Origin: a virus
Virus record (IMG/VR): IMGVR_UViG_3300030012_002992
Span: 1-33,232 of that record
Length of the DNA stretch: 33,232 nt
Reading direction: 5' to 3' (one strand)
A program made the position numbers and the translations under genes. Below the pieces are notes generated by a model that did no database searches, was not told where the DNA came from, and was given only the letters and a program-made list of their open reading frames with translations. The first letter of the stretch is position 1; every line of letters starts with the position of its first letter. Below are positions 1 through 6,431 of this stretch, one piece after another.

Positions 1-10
1 GTTATTCGCC
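1..10. other. Left copy of terminal 10-base repeat, candidate cos end
   Basis: The string gttattcgcc opens the window and recurs at 33222-33231. Joining the ends through one copy gives cgcg-gttattcgcc-cgcg, so the repeat is immediately flanked by the self-complementary tetramer cgcg. An 8-base direct repeat, tactggcc, lies on each side (31-38 and 33201-33208). The terminase small-subunit gene starts 50 bases downstream, as at lambda cos. I infer a filled-in cohesive end of about 10 nt, with tactggcc as possible terminase-binding sites. A 10-base match alone is short, so context carries the call. Confidence 0.6.
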
Positions 11-61
11 CGCGGGGTTTTCGTAGACACTACTGGCCTCAATTGACTTTAATTTTAGAAA

Positions 62-574
62 ATGGCAAGTAGAAAAGAAGTAGCTGAGCATTTGTTCATG
101 AGCGTGCAAAACGTTGGTAATCTTATCCAAAATAACGTTTTACATGCTAAAACAGGCCCAAAACCGCTTGATTTAGACGATTCAAGGCGTGCATATATAC
201 AATATTTACAAAAACAAGCTAGATTTCATTTAAAAGACGGAACCGGTGATATAACCGAAGAAAAAACAAGATTAACTAAAGCACAAGCAGATAAAGCACA
301 GCTTGATGTAGCAGTTATTGAAGGTAAGCTAGTTCCAACAGACCAGGTTGAAAATACCTGGAATAACTATATAGCTAATTGTAGGGGTAAGCTATTAACA
401 ATACCTAATAAGATTACACATTTGGTTTTAGCATCTGAAGATTTTGCTGAAACTGAAAAAATAATAAAAAATGCTATATACGAAGCACTACAAGAATTAG
501 CTAATGACCCAATCCCTAAAGAATATAGAGAAAATACTCTTATCGACGAGCAAGACTTGGAGCCCACCACCTGA
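62..574 (+). CDS. terS: Terminase small subunit, Nu1-like
   Basis: This 170-aa protein should recognise cos and help load the large terminase for packaging. An N-terminal DNA-binding region (about residues 1-45, with EVAEHLFMSVQNVGNLIQ resembling a winged helix) is followed by the charged helix typical of the Nu1 family (TKAQADKAQLDVAVIEGKL, about 71-89) and the family-like segment around NNYIANCRGKLLTIPNKI. It is the first gene after the candidate cos and overlaps terL by 71 bases, so the pair is probably translationally coupled. The ribosome binding site before the ATG is weak. The position agrees with lambda Nu1. The family call is from motif recognition. Confidence 0.85.
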   Translation: MASRKEVAEHLFMSVQNVGNLIQNNVLHAKTGPKPLDLDDSRRAYIQYLQKQARFHLKDGTGDITEEKTRLTKAQADKAQLDVAVIEGKLVPTDQVENTWNNYIANCRGKLLTIPNKITHLVLASEDFAETEKIIKNAIYEALQELANDPIPKEYRENTLIDEQDLEPTT

Positions 575-2330
575 TTTAACCGTTTCAGAGTGGGCCGATC
601 GATATAGAGTGTTATCCGCAGAATCATCCGCTGAAGCGGGAAGTTGGAAAACTTCGCGCGCGCCTTATCAAAAAGGAATAATGGATGCTGTTAACGATCA
701 CAATATTCATACAATTGTATTTATGAAAAGTGCCCAGGTAGGCGCAACTGAAATATTGAATAATATTGTTGGGTATTATATAGATCAAGACCCTAGCCCC
801 ACTTTAGTATTACAACCTACTTTAGCAATGGCCCAGGCATGGTCAAAAGATCGACTAGCTAACATGATAAGAGATTGCGATACATTAAGAAAAAAGGTTA
901 AAGACCCTAAAAGTAAAAATAGCTCTAATACTGTTTTATCAAAACAGTTTCCAGGCGGGAACATAAATATAGTCGGAAGTAATTCAGCGGCCGGGCTCGC
1001 ATCTCGCCCAATAAGGATTTTGTTATGCGATGAGGTTGATCGCTATGACCCAAGCGCTGGGGCAGAAGGTGACCCTATTAATCTTGCAGTAAAACGAACA
1101 ACTACATTTTGGAATCGTAAAATATTCATAACATCAACACCCACAATAAAAGGGCTGTCAAGAATTGAAGTAGCTTTTGAAGAATCAGATCAACGTTATT
1201 ATCATGTGCCGTGCCCGTCATGTAATGAATATCAAAAGCTTGAATGGGAACAAGTACATTGGGAATCAAAAAAGCCTGAGACCGCTGAATATACTTGTAA
1301 GCATTGCGAAGCTATCATACCTGAAACAAAAAAAATGTGGATGCTATCTAAAGGCAAATGGATTGCTGAAGGTGATACAAAAAAAATAGCAGGTTTTCAT
1401 ATTTCAGAATTATATAGTCCATGGCGGACATGGAAAGAAATGGCTATTGATTTTTATGCTGTTAAAAGCCAACCTGAAATGTTAAAGACCTGGGTTAATA
1501 CCGCATTAGGTAAAACATTCGATGACCCAGGCGAAAGTATTGAGCATCATACATTAATGGAGCAACGCGAAGATTATGATTACAGTTTAATTCCTAATAA
1601 CGTTTTAGTTATTACATGCGGTGTTGATGTGCAAGGCGATCGCTTAGAAGCACAAGTTATTGGATGGGGCCATAACAACGAAGCCTGGGTTTTAGATTAT
1701 CGTATATTTTTTGGTGATCCCTCAAGCACATTAGTATGGAAAGATTTAGATACATATTTAGCGGGTAAATATATAAGAGAGGATGAAAAAAAATTACGTA
1801 TTGCTTGCACTTGCATTGACTCTGGCGGGCATCATACACAACAAGTATATTTATTTACAAAAGCTAGAACTCATAGAAAAATATTTGCAATTAAAGGTCA
1901 ATCACAAAGTAATAAACCAATCGCAGGAAGACCATCGTATATAGGTCGTGCCAGGAATATACTTTATCCAGTTGGTACAGATACAGCTAAAGAGTTTATA
2001 TATACACGGTTAAAAAGCGAAGATCATACAATTCATTTCCCAGCTACTGTTGATGAAGAATATTTTAGACAGTTAACATCGGAAAAGCGTGTTATTAAAT
2101 ACCACAAAGGAAGTAAAAAGTTTGAATGGATTAAAAAGAATACCAGGAATGAAGCATTAGATACATTTGTATATTCGTTATCAGCTTTATATATATTGCA
2201 GCCTAATTACAATAGACTGGAACAGTTAATAACAGCTAATAAACCTACAATTGAAGAACATAGCACAGCTATTAAAAGACAAGCTAATCCTAGAATGGAC
2301 CGAACTAATTGGGTTAATTCCTGGAAATAG
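504..2330 (+). CDS. terL: Terminase large subunit, lambda gpA-like ATPase/nuclease
   Basis: This 608-aa packaging motor pumps DNA into proheads and cuts concatemers. The Walker A-like motif is KSAQVGAT at 75-82, as in gpA terminases (PF05876), and the Walker B is LLCDEVD near 173-179. A zinc-knuckle-like cysteine set lies at C237, C240, C265 and C268. The C-terminal nuclease carries the acidic segments GVDVQGDRLEAQVIGWG and CIDSGGHHT and the family-typical ending NEALDTFVYSLSALY. The start at 504 lies inside terS; the next in-frame Met is near residue 60 and would cut into the ATPase domain. Length fits gpA (about 640 aa). Next comes an intergenic promoter rather than the portal gene. Confidence 0.93.
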   Translation: MTQSLKNIEKILLSTSKTWSPPPDLTVSEWADRYRVLSAESSAEAGSWKTSRAPYQKGIMDAVNDHNIHTIVFMKSAQVGATEILNNIVGYYIDQDPSPTLVLQPTLAMAQAWSKDRLANMIRDCDTLRKKVKDPKSKNSSNTVLSKQFPGGNINIVGSNSAAGLASRPIRILLCDEVDRYDPSAGAEGDPINLAVKRTTTFWNRKIFITSTPTIKGLSRIEVAFEESDQRYYHVPCPSCNEYQKLEWEQVHWESKKPETAEYTCKHCEAIIPETKKMWMLSKGKWIAEGDTKKIAGFHISELYSPWRTWKEMAIDFYAVKSQPEMLKTWVNTALGKTFDDPGESIEHHTLMEQREDYDYSLIPNNVLVITCGVDVQGDRLEAQVIGWGHNNEAWVLDYRIFFGDPSSTLVWKDLDTYLAGKYIREDEKKLRIACTCIDSGGHHTQQVYLFTKARTHRKIFAIKGQSQSNKPIAGRPSYIGRARNILYPVGTDTAKEFIYTRLKSEDHTIHFPATVDEEYFRQLTSEKRVIKYHKGSKKFEWIKKNTRNEALDTFVYSLSALYILQPNYNRLEQLITANKPTIEEHSTAIKRQANPRMDRTNWVNSWK

Positions 2331-2370
2331 TATATAAAAAGATATACTTTTATATATTTATAGTTATAAT
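2331..2370 (+). promoter_or_regulatory. Early promoter/operator 1: 26-bp inverted repeat plus TATAAT
   Basis: In the 59-base gap after terL, a perfect 9-base inverted repeat (arms tatataaaa at 2331-2339 and ttttatata at 2348-2356, spacer agatatac) is followed 8 bases later by TATAAT at 2365-2370. A copy identical at 24 of 26 positions lies at 27067-27092, also ahead of TATAAT. No TTGACA-like -35 is visible; the palindrome occupies that place. I infer a regulated promoter for the nucleotide-metabolism cassette. Confidence 0.6.
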
Positions 2371-2389
2371 AAATTAATAATAAGAGCTT

Positions 2390-2791
2390 ATGATTAACGA
2401 TATTAAAAAATTAAACCGTTATTACAAGGTTAAAGACTTTGTTAAACGCGCTTCTAACTTTAAAAAAACACAATACTTATATTTTCGTGCTGAGTTTATT
2501 GAAGAAGAGTTAAACGAATTATTTAAAGCAATTGAAAATGAATATCCAGATGAAATAGTTGATGCGCTGATTGATATTATTGTTGTAGCCTTAGGTACAC
2601 TTGATGCATATAACATAAATATAAAAACAGCCTGGAATCGTGTTCATGATGCAAACATGAAAAAAGAAGTTGGCGTTAATGAGTCAAGATCAAATTCTTT
2701 AAACTTACCCGATCTCGTTAAGCCTAAAGATTGGGAAGCCCCTCAACATATAGACAATATAGGTTTATTAGATTTTTTACTTAAGGATTAA
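2390..2791 (+). CDS. MazG-like nucleoside triphosphate pyrophosphohydrolase
   Basis: This 133-aa all-alpha protein has the MazG/HisE-type metal-binding signature: an E-E-x-x-E helix (E39, E40, E43 in EEELNELFKAIENE) followed by E55-x-x-D58 and D62 in DEIVDALIDIIVVALGTLDA. The family hydrolyses (d)NTPs to monophosphates and pyrophosphate. Phage members include dCTP/dUTP pyrophosphatases, but the substrate cannot be read here. It is the first gene of a four-gene cassette ending in a thymidylate synthase-family enzyme and a dCMP deaminase, so supply of dCMP or dUMP is a reasonable inference. The next gene starts two bases after its stop. Confidence 0.75.
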   Translation: MINDIKKLNRYYKVKDFVKRASNFKKTQYLYFRAEFIEEELNELFKAIENEYPDEIVDALIDIIVVALGTLDAYNINIKTAWNRVHDANMKKEVGVNESRSNSLNLPDLVKPKDWEAPQHIDNIGLLDFLLKD

Positions 2792-2793
2792 TT

Positions 2794-3054
2794 ATGCATT
2801 CAGTATTAAAAGAAGCAGCTAAACTACAACAGCTAAAAGAAAAAGATTACAAGTCACAATCTTCTGAAAGCAAACAAGAATATTTTCCTTATGGTGATTT
2901 ATCATATTTGCAAATGTTACATACTAAAATTAAAAGACTTGAATCATTAGCATTTGAAAATGATAAGCCTAACTTTGAATCAAGCTATGATTCAGTTTTA
3001 GATTTAATTAATTACGCTAGCTTTTACGGGGCTTATTTAAAAAATAAAAAATGA
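2794..3054 (+). CDS. Small DUF1599/Nmad1-like protein of nucleotide cassette
   Basis: This 86-aa protein has a charged N-terminus (LQQLKEKDYKSQS), then GDLSYLQMLHTKIKRLESLA and an acidic helical end, SSYDSVLDLINYASFYGAYL. The pattern of a short helix, K-x-x-R-L-x-S-L, and E-S-x-x-D-x-x-x-D-L-I-N-Y resembles small DUF1599 (nucleotide modification associated domain 1) proteins found beside phage thymidylate synthase genes. This is recognition by pattern and could be wrong. Its stop overlaps the next start as ATGA, so it is probably coupled to that enzyme. No catalytic assignment is made. Confidence 0.5.
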   Translation: MHSVLKEAAKLQQLKEKDYKSQSSESKQEYFPYGDLSYLQMLHTKIKRLESLAFENDKPNFESSYDSVLDLINYASFYGAYLKNKK

Positions 3055-3845
3055 ACAGCGATTATATTTATTTTGAATTAGTTGAGCATGTATTACGCAA
3101 TGGCGTAAATCGTAATAACGAAAGAACCGGCGTAGGAACAAAAGCGGTTTTTGGAACAAATATAACTTTTAATTTACAAGACCAATTTCCTTTACTTACT
3201 TATCGTAAAATATTTTATCGAGGCGTGATCGGTGAGCTTGTTTCATTTCTTCGTGGTTATACTAATGTTAAAGACTTTCAAAACGTTGGTTGTAATTACT
3301 GGAATCATTGGGCTGATGAGAACGGCGACCTTGGCCCAATATACGGGGCTCAATGGATTAATTATTCAGGTTTAGGAATAAATCAAATACGTAATGTAAT
3401 CAAAGAAGCTAAACGTAACCCTGAATCACGTAGGCTGTATGTTACAGCCTGGAATCCAGAAGAAAATGATAAAATGTCGCTTTTACCATGCTTTCATGGT
3501 TTTCAATTGTTTATTGATAATAATAATTTAGATTTATTAGTCAATATGCGCTCGTCTGATATAATGCTTGGACTACCTTCCGATTTACTGTTTCATGCAT
3601 TATTAATGTTAGTTTTCGCTAATGAACTTAAAATATCCCCCAGAAAATTAACATTTTCATTAGGCGATGCGCATATCTATAAAAATCATATTAAATATGC
3701 AGAATATGCTAAAGAATTAATGTTTTATAACGGTGCAAATGTATCAATTAATTTAAATGCAAGGCTACATAATATAAGTCCTGATGATTTTGTTATTCAT
3801 AACTATAGGCATTACCCTGCTGAAAAATTAGATGTCAACCTTTAA
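3051..3845 (+). CDS. thyA: Thymidylate synthase-family enzyme with Asn-to-Asp switch (possible dCMP-specific)
   Basis: At 264 aa this matches E. coli ThyA in length and keeps the family landmarks: ERTGVGT, the WADENGDLGPIYGAQW block, SRR in NPESRRLYVTAWN, catalytic Cys147 in LLPCFHGFQLF, RSSD, and GDAHIYKNH (His and Tyr that contact the nucleotide). The Asn that reads the uracil ring (E. coli N177, in LGLPFN) is Asp178 here (LGLPSD), with the same 31-residue spacing from the Cys. Asp at this site is characteristic of T4 dCMP hydroxymethylase (C148/D179), and engineered N-to-D thymidylate synthases act on dCMP. The His after the catalytic Cys (PCHAFF in E. coli) is also shifted (PCFHGF). The product could be a dCMP methylase or hydroxymethylase; activity cannot be settled from sequence. 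Confidence 0.9.
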   Translation: MNSDYIYFELVEHVLRNGVNRNNERTGVGTKAVFGTNITFNLQDQFPLLTYRKIFYRGVIGELVSFLRGYTNVKDFQNVGCNYWNHWADENGDLGPIYGAQWINYSGLGINQIRNVIKEAKRNPESRRLYVTAWNPEENDKMSLLPCFHGFQLFIDNNNLDLLVNMRSSDIMLGLPSDLLFHALLMLVFANELKISPRKLTFSLGDAHIYKNHIKYAEYAKELMFYNGANVSINLNARLHNISPDDFVIHNYRHYPAEKLDVNL

Positions 3846-4290
3846 ATACAATGAAAAGCAAATTGATCAATATATTAATCTTGCAGCTGTATTTGGCTCA
3901 TGGTCAAAAGACCCTTCAAAAAAGGTTGGCGCAGTAGCGATCGGTAATTATGGCCAGGTATTATCACAAGGCTATAATGGTTTTCCGAGGAATTTTAAAG
4001 ACTATCCTTTTTTATACGAATCTAAAACATTAAAAAATAATTATATTATTCATGCTGAAATGAATTGTATTTATCATGCAGCTATAAACAATGTTTCATT
4101 AGAAAATGCTTCTTTGTTTGTACACGGCTTACATGTTTGTCATGAGTGCGCTAAGGGTATTATTCAAACAGGCATTAAAGAAGTCTACAGTTTTTGCTCA
4201 GGCCCTTTTAGTTCAAAATGGCTTCATAGCTTTAATATTACAGATGAATTATTTGAAGAAGCTAATATTAAATATAAAAAAATCAATTAA
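3832..4290 (+). CDS. Deoxycytidylate (dCMP) deaminase
   Basis: This 152-aa zinc-dependent deaminase converts dCMP to dUMP, and some family members also accept 5-substituted dCMP. The zinc and catalytic residues are H74-A-E76 in HAEMN and the C103-x-x-C106 pair in HVCHECAKGI; the usual PC before the first Cys is VC here. The N-terminal block DPSKKVGAVAI and GYNGFPRNFKD is characteristic of dCMP deaminases. The start overlaps the preceding gene by 14 bases. With a thymidylate synthase-like enzyme that may itself use dCMP, it may compete for dCMP or act on the modified product. Confidence 0.9.
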   Translation: MSTFKYNEKQIDQYINLAAVFGSWSKDPSKKVGAVAIGNYGQVLSQGYNGFPRNFKDYPFLYESKTLKNNYIIHAEMNCIYHAAINNVSLENASLFVHGLHVCHECAKGIIQTGIKEVYSFCSGPFSSKWLHSFNITDELFEEANIKYKKIN

Positions 4291-4332
4291 ATAATATTAT
4301 CTATATTAGTAAGTTTTTCTATAAATACAGCT

Positions 4333-4354
4333 TATAATCGAAAAAAGATATAAT
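4333..4354 (+). promoter_or_regulatory. Candidate promoter region for head operon
   Basis: The 72-base gap after the dCMP deaminase gene holds two TATAAT boxes, at 4333-4338 and 4349-4354. The second lies in AAGATATAATT (4345-4355), which recurs exactly at 17331-17341 before the large fibre gene. It ends 8 bases before the ATG at 4363 and no Shine-Dalgarno is visible, so a leaderless or very short-leader transcript is possible. No clear -35 is seen, and in AT-rich DNA such boxes arise by chance. Confidence 0.45.
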
Positions 4355-4362
4355 TTATATTT

Positions 4363-4944
4363 ATGGCAAACGCTTTTAGCAGAGATAATTATCCAACACA
4401 AGTACCAGAAGAATTACAAATAGGTGATTACTGGGCGTGGAAAATTACTAATTTAGCATCGGATTACCCGTTAGCTGATTACAGTTTATCATACGAATTC
4501 AATTTAATTGATGGGTCAACTGCAAGTAACTTTACATTAACAGCAACCGAATCAGGAACAGATTATATAATTGAAGTTTCTGATAGCACTTCATATACAA
4601 AAGGCGGTTATAACTGGATATCCTATATAACTCGTACTTCAGATAGCGCAAGATTAAAACTTGATGAAGGATATATTGAAATCCAGGAAAACTATTCAAC
4701 AACAACATCTTCGGTTAGAGGCCATGTTAAAAAAGTATTAGATGCTATTGAAGCTGTTATTGAAAATCGCGCTAGCATGGACCAAAGTTCAATGAGTATC
4801 GCAGGCCGATCGCTCTCAAGATTAACTATAGACGAACTATTAACATTTAGAGATCGATATAAAGCTGAATATATGAAAGAAGTAAAAAAAGCAAGAGTTA
4901 AAAATAATCGCGGCAGCGGTAACAAAGTTGGAGTAACATTCTAA
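4363..4944 (+). CDS. Head-tail connector-like virion protein at the gpW position
   Basis: This 193-aa protein is encoded directly before the portal gene, where lambda has gpW. The N-terminal half (about 1-110) is beta-rich (IGDYWAWKITNLASDY, SLSYEFNLIDGS) and looks like a small sandwich domain. The C-terminal part is helical and charged (VLDAIEAVIENRAS, then RSLSRLTIDELLTFRDRYKAEY and a basic tail), similar in style to gpW-type connectors. It has no visible Shine-Dalgarno; its ATG lies just after a TATAAT box. The portal ATG overlaps its stop codon by one base. A structural role is inferred mainly from position. Confidence 0.55.
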   Translation: MANAFSRDNYPTQVPEELQIGDYWAWKITNLASDYPLADYSLSYEFNLIDGSTASNFTLTATESGTDYIIEVSDSTSYTKGGYNWISYITRTSDSARLKLDEGYIEIQENYSTTTSSVRGHVKKVLDAIEAVIENRASMDQSSMSIAGRSLSRLTIDELLTFRDRYKAEYMKEVKKARVKNNRGSGNKVGVTF

Positions 4945-6431
4945 TGGCCTGGTACGATAATCTATTAACACGAAGAAAAAAAGAAAAAAAAATTAAACTA
5001 CAGGCACGCAGTTATAAAGGAGCGGGTAAAGGCCGTTTATTTTCAGATTTTTTAGGCTTTAGTGCGTCAGCAGATCAAGAATTAAGAAACTCATTAGTTA
5101 CTTTACGTAATCGCTCCAGGGAATTAGCTCGCAATGATGCTTACGTAAAAAGATATTTTCATTTATTAAGTACAAATGTTATAGGTCATAACGGAATTAG
5201 AGTTAGCTGTAAATCACGCGATGCTAACGGTTCGCTTGACGTTGAAGCAAATAAAATAATTGAGGACGCCTGGAAAGCATGGGGCAAAAAAGGCATGTGT
5301 ACTATTGATGCTCAAATGAGTTTTTTAGATTGTCAAAAAATGTTTATTGAAGCTCTTGCACGCGATGGCGAAGTTATCATAAGAAAAATAAAAACAAATT
5401 CAAACCCGTATGGCTTTACTTTGCAATTCTTAGAAGCCGATCATTTAATTGATACTAAAAACGAATTATCAAAAAGCAATGGTAATCGCATTGTTATGGG
5501 CGTTGAATTAGACGATCGCAATAAAGTGGTTGCATATCATTTATATAAAAACCATCCGCATGAATATGGATACACAAGTAAAGTTGAAACAATACGCGTA
5601 CCTGCTAACGAAATAATACATGCATTTATAAAAGAACGACCTGAACAAACAAGAGGTGTACCTTTTGTTGCTCCAGTTATGGCTAATCTAAAAATGCTTT
5701 CGGGTTATCTTGAGGCGGAAATTGTAGCGGCCCGCGTTGGAGCTTCAAAAATGGGATTTTTTATATCACCTGATGGCGACAGCTACCAGGGAGAAGATTT
5801 TGAAGATACATACAATCCTATTATGAGCGCTGAGGCGGGTACATTCGAACAATTACCTGTAGGCATGGATTTTAAATCATTTGACCCTACACATCCTTCA
5901 ACAGCTTTTCCTGCTTTTACAACCCAGGTTTTAAGAAGCGTTGCGTCTGGATTAAATATTTCATACCATAGCTTATCTAATGATTTAAGCTCAGTTAACT
6001 ATAGCTCAATAAGAGCTGGCACACTTGAAGATCGGGCACAATTTCAAATGTTACAAAAATTTACTGTTCAACATTTTATAGAGCCGATATACAGAGAGTG
6101 GTTATCGCAAGCAATTTCCAATAATGTATTACCATTACCTATTAATAAATTTGATAAATTTGCAGATAGCGCAACCTTTATACCTCGATCATGGGGCTGG
6201 GTTGACCCGCAAAAAGAAATGATGGCTAATGTTAATGGATTAAGTTCTGGGATTGTTACTTATCAAGATATTCAAGCAAATTATGGCCGTGATGTTGAAG
6301 AGTTATTTGAGCAACACGATCGAGAGCAAAAACTTGCTGAACAATACGGAATACAAACAGCATATCAACCTTTTGGTGCTAAATTACCTATAGAGCCAAA
6401 TATTCAAGGGAGTAATGATGGCGAAACCTAA
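4944..6431 (+). CDS. Portal protein, lambda gpB family
   Basis: This 495-aa protein should form the dodecameric ring at the capsid vertex through which DNA enters and leaves. The N-terminal block with LRNRSRELARNDAYVKRYF and NVIGHNGIRVSCKSRD is diagnostic of lambda-type portals (PF05136). The central region has LARDGEVIIRK and FLEADHLID, and the C-terminal half has SVNYSSIRAGTLEDRAQFQ, a conserved portal segment. Length is close to lambda gpB (533 aa). It overlaps the start of the next gene, a tight head operon. Confidence 0.93.
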   Translation: MAWYDNLLTRRKKEKKIKLQARSYKGAGKGRLFSDFLGFSASADQELRNSLVTLRNRSRELARNDAYVKRYFHLLSTNVIGHNGIRVSCKSRDANGSLDVEANKIIEDAWKAWGKKGMCTIDAQMSFLDCQKMFIEALARDGEVIIRKIKTNSNPYGFTLQFLEADHLIDTKNELSKSNGNRIVMGVELDDRNKVVAYHLYKNHPHEYGYTSKVETIRVPANEIIHAFIKERPEQTRGVPFVAPVMANLKMLSGYLEAEIVAARVGASKMGFFISPDGDSYQGEDFEDTYNPIMSAEAGTFEQLPVGMDFKSFDPTHPSTAFPAFTTQVLRSVASGLNISYHSLSNDLSSVNYSSIRAGTLEDRAQFQMLQKFTVQHFIEPIYREWLSQAISNNVLPLPINKFDKFADSATFIPRSWGWVDPQKEMMANVNGLSSGIVTYQDIQANYGRDVEELFEQHDREQKLAEQYGIQTAYQPFGAKLPIEPNIQGSNDGET

